Positions 51,425 through 60,169 of a stretch of DNA of 64,000 nt are shown here, piece after piece. The stretch lies in assembly GCF_042659445.1 (NCBI RefSeq), contig NZ_JBHSSR010000001.1. One strand, written 5' to 3'. How positions within the stretch are numbered: position 1 is the stretch's first letter; the number at the start of each line of letters is the position of its first letter. The stretch comes from Macrococcoides epidermidis (lineage in GTDB: Bacteria > Bacillota > Bacilli > Staphylococcales > Staphylococcaceae). The notes under the pieces are model-generated. The model searched no databases. It saw nothing but the letters and a program-made list of their open reading frames with translations, and had not been told where the DNA came from. Position numbers and translations under genes: made by a program.

Positions 51425-51558
51425 TATAAAATCTCCTTTGTTAAATATTTTTAATCTGTAAAAACTACTCATTTTATTATTGATAAATTTTTACCTTTAA
51501 TGTGTATTTACTATAAATAACATGTAATTCTTGAAACATACCATTTCTAATTCTAGAA

Positions 51559-54204
51559 TTAACTCACCTCCTTAACAGTTTCAACTGCCATTTGAATATC
51601 AGTTCCATCAGAGGTGATGTGAATATGTTTGCCTTTTTGTAATTGGCCATTAATCAGTAAGCTTGATAATTTATTTTGTATTGATTTCGTTATACCACGC
51701 TTAATCGGTCGTGATCCGTTTGTCGGATCATAATAAGTATCGGCAATATACTGGACCGCAGTATCATCAAAGTAAGCAGTGTAGCCTGCTGCTTCTATTT
51801 TCTCTATCTCTTTCTCCACTAATAATTTTGTAATTGTAAATATTTCTTTTTTACCGAAGGGTTTGAAAGTAATGATTTCATCGATCCTGTTTAAAAATTC
51901 TGGTCTGAAGAATTCTTGTGCTGCTTCTTTAGATTTCGTTTGAACAACCTGATAATCTAATTCAGAAGGCTCAACAGCACCAAACCCAACATGTTTTTCT
52001 TTACGTATTGAACTAGCCCCTAAATTAGAAGTTAATATAATAATTGTTTCAGTAAAATCTACCGTCTTACCTTGCCCATCTGTCAAACGACCATCATCAA
52101 ATACTTGAAGCAACGTATCAAATACTTTTTCATTTGCTTTTTCAACTTCATCGAAAAGAATGATGGCTTTTGGATTCTTTTTAACAGCATTTGTTAATAA
52201 ACCACCACTACCGTATCCAATATAACCTGGTGGTGCTCCAATCAATTTAGATACTTCATGTGGCATTTGATATTCTGACATATCAAATCTCACAATTTCT
52301 TCATCATCACCGTACAGCAACTCTGCTAGTACTTTTGCCGTTTCTGTCTTACCAACACCTGTAGTGCCTAAGAACATAAACACACCGGCTGGTTTTGTAT
52401 TATCTCTAAACCCTGTTTTACTTCGAATAACAGCTTGTGCCACCGCCTCCACTGCTTCAGGTTGACCAATAACGCTTTTATTCATTTTACCTACAAGTGA
52501 TTTCAAGTTGTTAAACACCTGATGTTCACGTGCAACATAATCTAGTAAATCAAATTCACGAACAGTCTTCTCAGACTTGTATTCAATCGCTTCTTTCAAG
52601 TGGTCTTTTGTTAAGATTAATTCATAGTCTCCCTCAACGTTAGCGTTTCGTGCTTTATTATATTCAGATTGAAGAATTTCAATCTTCTCACGTACCACTT
52701 CAATTGCTAATTCGTTGAACTCGATTTGTTTAGAAGCTTCAAGTTCGCCTTTTAATTCATTTAAATTGTCAATATATTCTTTATCCATTTGACTAACAAT
52801 TCCCGCCTCTAGCTTACAAATCGTGCTGGCGTTATCTATCAGCGTAAACACACTATCTGGCATATTTTCATGTTCCAAATATTTGTGTGCCAAATGAACA
52901 CTCGTTTCAATAATATCGCTATTAATTTTTACACGATGATAATGTTCATAAGTATGAATCGTATTACTTACAATTTCAATTGTTGCTTCAATTGACGGTT
53001 CATCCACTTCTACAATTTCAAACCGTCTCACAAGTGCACTATCACTACCGATATACATGGCCCATTCATTCGGTGTCGTGGCACCAATAACTCTAAAATC
53101 ACCACGTGCCATCATAGGTTTTAAAGTATCTGTCAGCCACTTATTGTTACCCAACATATGAATTTCATCTATGAATAGAATCACATCTCGTTCGCGTTTC
53201 ATCTCTTCCATAAAACGAAGTGTAATTTCTGAATTCGTTGTATATGAACCAGTTATATGATTAAAATCTGTCATACTAAATTGTAAAATTCGCTTATTTT
53301 GAAGAGAAGGCATTTCTCCATTTACAATCTTTACTGCTAATCCTTCGGCAATTGCAGATTTACCTACACCACCAGGTCCAATTAAAGCAATGTTATTTTT
53401 ATTGCGTCGAGACAAAACGAATTCTATTTGTTTTAGCTCATCTTCTCGACCTATAACTTTAGGCAGTTCACCCTTTCGTGCAAGCTCAGTGATATCTGCT
53501 GCTAAGTCATTTAATAATGAATAATCAGGATTTTGTAGTTTATGGTTCATACGATTCTGTTTATTTTTTTCTTCTTCAATTGTATCCGCCATTTTCCCAT
53601 CACGGCGCTCGCTATAAAAGCCAATTCTTGCACTGAAATGATTTTCAAGTCCTTCTACCGTTAATTGCGCCTTAGTGATCATCAGTTTGTTGATTATCGC
53701 AAAAGCATTGCATTGATTATTTTGAGCTAAACCCATTAATAACCAATACGTATCTATGCCTCTCAGCGGATCGTTTTGTGTTCGCATATCTTCAGCATAC
53801 AAGAATGCATCTAATACATATTTGGAAACTTGTATATCAATACCATTAATCTTTACGTCTGAAATTCCTTCATCACATATTTGAGCAGGCTGTTTTTTTA
53901 CAGCATCTTCATATCTTCTTTTTGCACCAAAAGTATTTTCAGGTTCTTCTATGACGATTGGTAATCTTTCATTGCATCTAGTTGCTGAATCAATAACGTC
54001 TTTAATCATTGACTTGGTTATTGAATGTTTACCTAATGCATAACCAGCTCCAGTATCTAGCGTTTCAACCATAGCTAATAATAAATCTTGAGTTTGAATT
54101 AATTTTAAATCTTTGTTTTCTTTAAGCTTGTTGAACACTTCATTACACTGTCTCGTAACTTTAAAGGACATACTTTCACAAAATCCAACTAAATCTTTAG
54201 CCAT
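51559..54204 (-). CDS. divergent ClpC-like AAA+ ATPase
   Basis: 881-residue Hsp100 unfoldase. A Clp-N-like double helical domain (1-195) is weakly conserved. D1 has Walker A GPGGVGKS (276-283) and Walker B VILFIDEIH (341-349). A short middle domain (about 465-550) follows. D2 has Walker A GTTGVGKT (613-620), Walker B IILFDE, and the pore GYIGYGSGG. KHVGFG (738-742) matches the IGF/VGF loop by which ClpA/ClpC dock on ClpP, so it may deliver substrates to ClpP. It differs from housekeeping ClpB and ClpC and lies downstream of a metallophosphoesterase and a small acidic protein in an apparent operon. Confidence 0.82.
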   Translation of the reverse strand: MAKDLVGFCESMSFKVTRQCNEVFNKLKENKDLKLIQTQDLLLAMVETLDTGAGYALGKHSITKSMIKDVIDSATRCNERLPIVIEEPENTFGAKRRYEDAVKKQPAQICDEGISDVKINGIDIQVSKYVLDAFLYAEDMRTQNDPLRGIDTYWLLMGLAQNNQCNAFAIINKLMITKAQLTVEGLENHFSARIGFYSERRDGKMADTIEEEKNKQNRMNHKLQNPDYSLLNDLAADITELARKGELPKVIGREDELKQIEFVLSRRNKNNIALIGPGGVGKSAIAEGLAVKIVNGEMPSLQNKRILQFSMTDFNHITGSYTTNSEITLRFMEEMKRERDVILFIDEIHMLGNNKWLTDTLKPMMARGDFRVIGATTPNEWAMYIGSDSALVRRFEIVEVDEPSIEATIEIVSNTIHTYEHYHRVKINSDIIETSVHLAHKYLEHENMPDSVFTLIDNASTICKLEAGIVSQMDKEYIDNLNELKGELEASKQIEFNELAIEVVREKIEILQSEYNKARNANVEGDYELILTKDHLKEAIEYKSEKTVREFDLLDYVAREHQVFNNLKSLVGKMNKSVIGQPEAVEAVAQAVIRSKTGFRDNTKPAGVFMFLGTTGVGKTETAKVLAELLYGDDEEIVRFDMSEYQMPHEVSKLIGAPPGYIGYGSGGLLTNAVKKNPKAIILFDEVEKANEKVFDTLLQVFDDGRLTDGQGKTVDFTETIIILTSNLGASSIRKEKHVGFGAVEPSELDYQVVQTKSKEAAQEFFRPEFLNRIDEIITFKPFGKKEIFTITKLLVEKEIEKIEAAGYTAYFDDTAVQYIADTYYDPTNGSRPIKRGITKSIQNKLSSLLINGQLQKGKHIHITSDGTDIQMAVETVKEVS

Positions 54205-54252
54205 TAAACATCACCTCGTTTATTTTTCTATTATTATAAATTTATTATAAAA

Positions 54253-54792
54253 TTAATGAGAATATGAATATCTTTTCGTAAAACCAGTAATTTTTTCTAT
54301 AATTTTATTTATTGATATAGGAGTGTATTCAATTAATTCCACACTGACATTTATTGATTGAGGCCCAAGGATAGATTCGTATGATATATTATCATGAATA
54401 TGTCCATATAGATGAATTGATCCATAGTGTTTTCTATTCCAATCAATGACAGGATAGTGACATAAGAAGAAGTGATAACCTTCATAGTTGAATTCAATAA
54501 TATCTTTGATTGTTTTAAAGTGATGTTTATTAAATTCTTTTCTTTTTAAGTAGTGTTTATCATGATTTCCAATCACTAAGTGTTTTGTACCATTCAAATT
54601 ATTTAATATTTCATTGGCTTGTTCAATAGTCGCACGATAGAATAAGTCACCTAAAATGTAAACTTCGTCGTCTTCATTAACGATATTGTTCCAATTATTA
54701 ATCATTAGCGTATTCATTTCTTCTACAGTTAATCCTCGTGATTCAGCTATATTCTTATGATAAAAGTGGGTGTCAGAAATAAAATAAATTAT
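54253..54792 (-). CDS. metallophosphoesterase with non-canonical ATA start
   Basis: Calcineurin-like phosphoesterase (YfcE/YjcF-type) with ligands in SDTHFYHKN, VYILGDLF, LVIGNHDKHY, LCHYPVIDW and LYGHIHDN. An ATG exists only at 54717, which would omit SDTHFYHKN and destroy the metal site. Upstream, GAGGAGG is followed seven bases later by ATA ATT TAT TTT, in frame and encoding (M)IYFISDTHFYHK. Either ATA is used as a rare start or an ATG has mutated. With it the protein has 179 residues, normal for the family. It is followed by the Clp ATPase 48 bp later. Confidence 0.75.
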   Translation of the reverse strand: MIYFISDTHFYHKNIAESRGLTVEEMNTLMINNWNNIVNEDDEVYILGDLFYRATIEQANEILNNLNGTKHLVIGNHDKHYLKRKEFNKHHFKTIKDIIEFNYEGYHFFLCHYPVIDWNRKHYGSIHLYGHIHDNISYESILGPQSINVSVELIEYTPISINKIIEKITGFTKRYSYSH

Positions 54793-54830
54793 GATAAATC
54801 CTCCTCTAAATAAGAAAAGCTATTTGATGG

Positions 54831-55004
54831 TTAATCTATACCATCAAATATTTCGCCTTTCTCTTCTTCAGTATAATTACAAAGCTCTTCGTTTTCCCAA
54901 AAATCTGCAGCTTCAGGATCGAACAATCCATGCTTTTCTCGGTATTCTGCCTCCTCTTCTTCCTTTTTCAATAGTGCTTCCAGTTCTTCAGTTTCATTGT
55001 ACAT
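54831..55004 (-). CDS. small acidic protein, 57 aa
   Basis: MYNETEELEALLKKEEEEAE... to ...EEEKGEIFDGID, strongly negative, probably helical then disordered. I choose ATG 55004 with GGAGG eight bases upstream. It opens the operon with the metallophosphoesterase (38 bp downstream) and the Clp ATPase. An adaptor or anti-adaptor role for the ATPase is possible but purely inferred. Confidence 0.62.
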   Translation of the reverse strand: MYNETEELEALLKKEEEEAEYREKHGLFDPEAADFWENEELCNYTEEEKGEIFDGID

Positions 55005-55203
55005 AATTATTACCTCCATTTTGAGAATAATGTTATTATTTACGTCCTTGTGATAATATTTTATCACAAAAGATAACTTTTGCAACTAAATATAGTTAAT
55101 ATAATATTAGGACATCGGAAAAAACAATGACTATTCAGCAATGTATGGATTAATCATTCCATTTAATCGATAGAATAAAGGATAATTAATTCAATAAGCT
55201 TTA

Positions 55204-56058
55204 ATGAAATTAGGTGAGTTAATGATTTTAGGTGAATTGGTGGATGTGATGCCTGGCACGAATTTATCTCGTGTCAAGGGAGGTGCTTATCATACTTATG
55301 CTTTATTATTTTTACAAGGTGTATCGAGTGAAAACATCAAACTTCGCAAATTTCAAAGTGATAAATGGCTTAAAAAAGTAGTGGAAGGTGAAACAGTGGA
55401 TACAATTATTTCATCTTTTGATACCCAGATGTCATGGAATCCGGCAAAAGAATTACTGAATGATAATCGATTTAGTGAACCAGGTAAATTAGTTACCCAA
55501 CATAGAGGTGAATGGGCATATATTCAAAATGGATTATCACAGTTAGATGAAAATGGCTTGATGGTAATTTGTATGGGACAAGGACCTTTGTATAGAATGA
55601 TAAATGAAGCGGTAGTTAGACAATATTTAGTGGAAACAGAAAATGTGATAGATACAATTATCGCACTTCCTAAAAACGTAGGATCTACCTTTAGACATCA
55701 ATCATGTCTCGTAATATTTAAAAAGAATAGACAGCAAAATGATATTTTATTTATAGATAGTTCAACTTTTATTGAAAATTACATTAATGGCTCTACTACA
55801 TTAAATCAATTGAAGCAAAAAGTGAATGATATCATAAATGATAGAGTAAATATCGAAAAGATAAGTTATGTTGCTTCACTTGATGAAATTGATAGTAATA
55901 ACTTTAATTTAAATATTGCTAAGTATATTAAAAATGATGAGTTAGAAAATATAGACGGAATAAAAGAAGTGCAAATAGAAGATATTAGAGATGAAATTGC
56001 TCAGTTAGAGAACCAAATTGATAATAAAATGAGATTACTCAATAGAATTATTAATTAA
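55204..56058 (+). CDS. truncated, catalytically degenerate HsdM-like methylase fragment
   Basis: About 284 residues. From residue 75 on it follows type I restriction methylase HsdM: WNPAKELLNDNRFSEPGKL, AYIQNGLSQLDENGLMVI, then VIDTIIALPKNVGSTFRHQSCLVIFKKN, then DSNNFNLNIAKYI and a final coiled coil, as in complete HsdM. The catalytic N-P-P-F is replaced (ISSFDTQMSWNP), and the N-terminal helical domain and SAM-binding glycine motif are missing. It cannot be an active methylase. The start is uncertain; ATG 55222 also has AGGTGAG. A terminator follows. Confidence 0.7.
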   Translation: MKLGELMILGELVDVMPGTNLSRVKGGAYHTYALLFLQGVSSENIKLRKFQSDKWLKKVVEGETVDTIISSFDTQMSWNPAKELLNDNRFSEPGKLVTQHRGEWAYIQNGLSQLDENGLMVICMGQGPLYRMINEAVVRQYLVETENVIDTIIALPKNVGSTFRHQSCLVIFKKNRQQNDILFIDSSTFIENYINGSTTLNQLKQKVNDIINDRVNIEKISYVASLDEIDSNNFNLNIAKYIKNDELENIDGIKEVQIEDIRDEIAQLENQIDNKMRLLNRIIN

Positions 56059-56070
56059 TATGCAAGTCAG

Positions 56071-56104
56071 ATAAGCCTTTAAAAGTGAGAGCTTATTTTT
56101 TTTT
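56071..56104 (+). terminator. terminator after the HsdM-like gene
   Basis: Stem ATAAGC / GCTTAT with a 14-base loop and nine following T's. Confidence 0.7.
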
Positions 56105-56193
56105 GAAAATAATACTTAAAAATAAACTTCTTTGTAAAGTGGCACTATTTATAATACACTTAAGACATGAATTACGTTATAAGGATGATATAA

Positions 56194-56700
56194 ATGGACT
56201 ACTTTCAAGTAAGAATTTCAATAGAAACACATGAATACTTCCGATTATTGAAAGAAAAATATGAAGAAGAATCAAAAACAAATATGACACAAGCAATGGT
56301 GATTTCAAAAGCAATTGAAGATATTGCTGCAATAAGTAACTGGAAGAAAGTTATCGATGATAATTCAATCAAATTAAGGTATATTCAACCTGAAGAAGTC
56401 AAAGAACTTCGATTAAGAGTACAAATAAGTGATGAGTTACAAAAATCAATAGATAGCTATAAACACCTCTTACCTAAATTCACAAATACTAGAAGTGTCA
56501 CAAAAGGTGTCACTTTAAAATTTATATTCAAAGGCGCATTACTATTAAAAAGTAAACCCGAACTTGGTGAAGATGTACTAAATATCGATAGTATCTTTAA
56601 TAACTTTAAAGACGAACTGGATCGATTTATCGCACCTGCTAATCAAGAAGAATTTAATCTCCTATTGGATAGGATAAAAATCCAATTAAAAAAATTGTAA
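56194..56700 (+). CDS. protein with two ribbon-helix-helix-like segments
   Basis: 168 residues. FQVRISIETHEYFRLLKEKYEEES...TQAMVISKAIEDI (about 4-44) has the strand-helix-helix pattern of RHH DNA-binding domains, and LRVQISDELQKSIDSYK...SVTKGVTLKFIFKGALLL (about 72-116) repeats it. A single chain with two such units could form the intramolecular equivalent of an RHH dimer. GGATGA precedes the ATG. It faces the gene at 56723 across a shared terminator. DNA binding is inferred from pattern only. Confidence 0.6.
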   Translation: MDYFQVRISIETHEYFRLLKEKYEEESKTNMTQAMVISKAIEDIAAISNWKKVIDDNSIKLRYIQPEEVKELRLRVQISDELQKSIDSYKHLLPKFTNTRSVTKGVTLKFIFKGALLLKSKPELGEDVLNIDSIFNNFKDELDRFIAPANQEEFNLLLDRIKIQLKKL

Positions 56701-56722
56701 CTGCATTTGCAGTTACAATTTT
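56691..56722. terminator. bidirectional terminator
   Basis: Fifteen-bp perfect stem AAAATTGTAACTGCA-tt-TGCAGTTACAATTTT with T's on both strands, overlapping the 3' end of the 56194 gene and lying against that of the convergent gene at 56723. Confidence 0.92.
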
Positions 56723-57235
56723 TTAATACCCAAAAACCTCATTTAATTTCTTTTCTGCCTCTTCAACATTTATTAAATCTATCAAAATCGCTACTAAAAT
56801 TTGATTGATGTCCATATAAAAACTTATGGGTGTATCTATTAACTCATTCATCATTCTTTCTTTATTATTATTAAAAAAGTCATACGGAATACGTAGTGAA
56901 TATGCTATGTCATTGTACTCATCTAAATAAAATCTTCCAAAGCTTTTTATTATTCTATTCACATAATTCAAGAATAACTTTATATCTTCTACCTTTTCAT
57001 CAGTCACTATGCAAGGTGTCGGAAACATTAGTAAATCCAAATATTTTTCATGGAACTGAATATTAGTCTGGATTTTTACGAAGTTGGGATTTATCTCATA
57101 AATGATGTCGATACTATCCTTCTGGCACAAATCAATTATTCCATTCTCACTATCACTTAACAGTAATTTACTGTACGAGAATCTTTGTTGTTTTAAATTA
57201 CGTAAAATATACATTCTCACTGCATTTTTCATCAC
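56723..57235 (-). CDS. hypothetical protein, YbjN-like
   Basis: 170 residues. The order of strands and helices (IDIIYEINPNFVKIQTNIQF ... LFLNYVNRIIKSFGRFYLDEYNDIAYSLRIPYDFF ... ISFYMDINQILVAILIDLINVEEAEKKLNE) resembles YbjN/type III chaperone-like proteins, which have the N-x-x-x-x-G-R/x-F-x-L-D core. Similarity is by eye and weak. AAGGTGG precedes a GTG start (ATG follows directly). Its own promoter faces that of the phosphatase operon. Confidence 0.55.
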   Translation of the reverse strand: MMKNAVRMYILRNLKQQRFSYSKLLLSDSENGIIDLCQKDSIDIIYEINPNFVKIQTNIQFHEKYLDLLMFPTPCIVTDEKVEDIKLFLNYVNRIIKSFGRFYLDEYNDIAYSLRIPYDFFNNNKERMMNELIDTPISFYMDINQILVAILIDLINVEEAEKKLNEVFGY

Positions 57236-57434
57236 TTTTTAACCACCTTTTAGAATGACTTACAATTATATTATAAAATATTTTTTAAAATTTTCAACAG
57301 TTTTATGTTTACACTTTTAATTTTCGTGGTACAATATTATCGTGATAGAACAAGTAATTATAATCTATCCAATGATTATTAAGAAAGGAATTCTTTTGAT
57401 CAAGTACTACAACATGAAAAAAGGTGGGATTTGT

Positions 57435-58157
57435 ATGAGTAAATTATATGCAATAAGTGATATCCACGGACACTATCAAGAATTTCTGGAAGCCTTAGAC
57501 AAAATCGATCTATCTGTTCCTGATAACAAACTATTACTTTTGGGAGATTACATCGACAATGGATCACAATCACTTGAAGTTATCGAAAAAATAATATCTT
57601 TAGAACAAGAGTATCCTAATCAAATTATCACGCTGCTTGGTAATCATGATGAACTTCTGATTGATTGGTTATTCAAATTTGAACCTTGCTTAATCGATGA
57701 ACAATCATTGCTCAGTTTTTTTGGAAAACTTGATGATTCAGTTTTAATAAATGGTGATTTAAAAAAAGTTTTTATTGAAAAATATCCCCTTATTACGAAT
57801 TGGTTAAAAAGAAAAAACAATGAAAAAAGATATTATGAAACTGATAATCAAATCTTTGTCCATGCTGGTATATGGGAAACTAAAGAAGATCAAGAGTATT
57901 GGAAATCATATACTTGTGAAAATTTATATACTCATAAATATCCCGCAGAAACAGGACGCTTTTACAAAGATATAATCGCTGGACATATATACGCTCACGA
58001 AATCGCTAATAATAAAGAATACTTAGGAAGAATTTATCATGATAATGAAAGCCATTACTACATTGATGGTGATGTACAAAAAAGTGGCTATCTCCCAATC
58101 TTGGTATATGATACTGAGAAAAAATTATATACATTCATTGAAAAAGAAAATTATTAA
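57435..58157 (+). CDS. PPP-type metallophosphatase
   Basis: 240 residues with the full phosphoprotein phosphatase/ApaH set: AISDIHGHYQEF (D and H), LLLGDYIDNGS, LLGNHDELL, FVHAGI, and AGHIYAHE. These bind two metals and hydrolyse phosphomonoesters or, in ApaH relatives, dinucleoside polyphosphates. Similar phosphatases are common in phages. ATG 57435 follows AAGGTGG; the frame extends upstream without a site. It opens a five-gene operon with an EEP enzyme 20 bp on. Confidence 0.85.
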   Translation: MSKLYAISDIHGHYQEFLEALDKIDLSVPDNKLLLLGDYIDNGSQSLEVIEKIISLEQEYPNQIITLLGNHDELLIDWLFKFEPCLIDEQSLLSFFGKLDDSVLINGDLKKVFIEKYPLITNWLKRKNNEKRYYETDNQIFVHAGIWETKEDQEYWKSYTCENLYTHKYPAETGRFYKDIIAGHIYAHEIANNKEYLGRIYHDNESHYYIDGDVQKSGYLPILVYDTEKKLYTFIEKENY

Positions 58158-58177
58158 TTTCATCAAGGAGGAATTCA

Positions 58178-58894
58178 ATGATTTTAAGTTTAAACGTTAA
58201 TAAATTTGGTGGAAACAAGGGAAATGCTGAAGGTCATGATTGGTCACATGATTACATTGATTCAATTATCGAATTTATAAATGAGCAACATATTACTTCT
58301 AATGACTGCATTATCTTACAAGAAGTAAATATGAAATTAGAACCATTTACTTACTTCATCAAACAGTTACCAACAAATCTGATAGTTCATCCACCATCAA
58401 ATATCAAAATAAAAAAACCTTTGGGTTGTACTATTGCTATCACCACTAAATATAGTCCCTGGACTCAAAAAGATTCTATTGATGATGGTATTAATTTCTA
58501 CAATAAAACCATTCATTTACAAAATGTTGAAACTAATCTTTCAGTAATGGGTGTGCATATGCCATCAGCAGATACATCAAATGATGAACTAGGTAAAAAA
58601 TTATGGGATAACTTAATCGAATTTAGTGAGACAAATAATAAGTTCTTAATTATCGGAGACTTTAATGTGTATAAAGAAGGTGATGAAAATTACGAAGTAT
58701 TTAATAAGCTATCAAAGAATTACGAATTAGATGCCTGGATACAATCTGGTAACGATAAAAGCACAAGAACTTTTGTAGGAAATACTAGAATTGATTACGC
58801 ACTAACAAATGTATCATTCAAAACAATTGATATTACGAATCATTTAATAGATAACGACATCTCAGATCACGAAGCTATTATGATTAATTATTAA
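58178..58894 (+). CDS. endonuclease/exonuclease/phosphatase (EEP) family protein
   Basis: 238 residues. Metal and catalytic motifs are in order: LSLNVNKFGG, IILQEVN, VMGVHMPSADTS, LIIGDFNVY, TRIDYALTN and ISDHEAIMI, the DNase I-like fold. Substrates in this family range from DNA and RNA to inositol phosphates. GGAGG precedes the ATG. It is sandwiched between two metallophosphatases, so a combined nucleotide or nucleic-acid end-processing role is plausible but inferred. Confidence 0.85.
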   Translation: MILSLNVNKFGGNKGNAEGHDWSHDYIDSIIEFINEQHITSNDCIILQEVNMKLEPFTYFIKQLPTNLIVHPPSNIKIKKPLGCTIAITTKYSPWTQKDSIDDGINFYNKTIHLQNVETNLSVMGVHMPSADTSNDELGKKLWDNLIEFSETNNKFLIIGDFNVYKEGDENYEVFNKLSKNYELDAWIQSGNDKSTRTFVGNTRIDYALTNVSFKTIDITNHLIDNDISDHEAIMINY

Positions 58895-58908
58895 AGGAGA
58901 CATGCTTA

Positions 58909-59676
58909 TTGAATACAATCTTCGTTGGAGATTTACATCTTAAAAGTCGTATCATACTTCCTCTCATTGATAATATTATCGAAAGATTTGAAGTTAATAG
59001 CGTTATATTTCTCGGAGATTACACTGATTTTCCTGGACAGGAAAACAACATTAAACTTTATGCTAATGACTTGATATTCTTATCAGAATGGAAACAAAAA
59101 TACAGAATAAAAGGTATTGAAATAATTAATCTTATTGGCAATCATGATATCTATTACTATCTTGGTACAAAGGCTGAGTTTTCTATAAAAGACGAAGAAG
59201 CTTTTTGGGCAATTGGTGATTTTCTAGAAGAATTGTCATTACAAGTAGCTTATCAACTTGATGAATATATTATTAGTCATGCAGGATACAATCAATACTT
59301 TAATCCAGAACCATGGCACTTTAAACCTTTAACATTAGATAACAGTACAGCCTTAGAACGACTTGCGAATACAATTGGACCAGAACGTGGTGGTACATCG
59401 AAAGGTGGATCACCCGTATGGGCTGATTATAGTGAGCTGTTAACTAAACCAAATAAAACAATTTCTAAACAAATCGTTGGCCATACCCCTATGCAAAGTA
59501 TCGATATTTCAAAAGATATTATTGCTGTAGATACATTTGCAGTCGATAACAAATTAAGATTCTTTGGAAATGGTGATATATTATTCTATAATAAGTGCAA
59601 TAAGTTTCAAATAATAAAAACTGAATGGAAATCGCAAGTAACATTAGAAAGACTTAAAAGCTTAATATATTCATAA
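58909..59676 (+). CDS. PPP-type metallophosphatase, second copy
   Basis: 255 residues starting at TTG after AAAGGAGA. Motifs FVGDLHLKSR (the H of GD-x-H kept), FLGDYTDFPG, LIGNHDIYYY, ISHAGYN and IVGHTPMQS give a complete two-metal site. It differs strongly from the first phosphatase of the operon, so they are probably not a recent duplication. It lies 14 bp after the EEP gene. Confidence 0.82.
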   Translation: MNTIFVGDLHLKSRIILPLIDNIIERFEVNSVIFLGDYTDFPGQENNIKLYANDLIFLSEWKQKYRIKGIEIINLIGNHDIYYYLGTKAEFSIKDEEAFWAIGDFLEELSLQVAYQLDEYIISHAGYNQYFNPEPWHFKPLTLDNSTALERLANTIGPERGGTSKGGSPVWADYSELLTKPNKTISKQIVGHTPMQSIDISKDIIAVDTFAVDNKLRFFGNGDILFYNKCNKFQIIKTEWKSQVTLERLKSLIYS

Positions 59677-59723
59677 AGTAACAATGATTTTAAAAATAGA
59701 TAATAGCTAAATGGAGGAATTCA

Positions 59724-60116
59724 ATGATACCAACTTATGACAAAGCAAAAGAGCAAAAAGATTTACTGGATTTTGATACAGCACAAACTATTTATACAAA
59801 ATTACTTTCAGAAAACAATCATAATGATAGTGAATTAAAAGAGTACTGGGACGACTTTATAACTGAGTGCATGAATTATAGTAATTTCAGAAGTTTGTGG
59901 CTAACTTTATCACGTGAAGAAAAAAACGAAAATGATTTTGATGCTAAACGAACAAGTGTACACAATGAGTTAATACGAAGTTTAAAAGTAATTAAACGCT
60001 ATTTAGAATTAGAAGATAAAGATACAAGTTGGTATGAAGAAATAACTGATAACAGAAAACGTATAGGTGATTTCGCAAATTATATTGCTTATGTATATGC
60101 GTTGAATGCAAGGTAA
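59724..60116 (+). CDS. hypothetical protein, 130 aa
   Basis: Unrecognised. 130 residues, mostly helical and acidic (MIPTYDKAKEQKDLLDFDTAQ ... NFRSLWLTLSREEKNEND ... IRSLKVIKRYLELEDKD). GGAGG precedes the ATG. Fourth gene of the phosphatase operon, 47 bp after the third. Confidence 0.62.
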   Translation: MIPTYDKAKEQKDLLDFDTAQTIYTKLLSENNHNDSELKEYWDDFITECMNYSNFRSLWLTLSREEKNENDFDAKRTSVHNELIRSLKVIKRYLELEDKDTSWYEEITDNRKRIGDFANYIAYVYALNAR

Positions 60117-60169
60117 ATTTTAGATCATTAATATTTATTAAAAATTTTAATTTTAATGGGGGAATAAAA

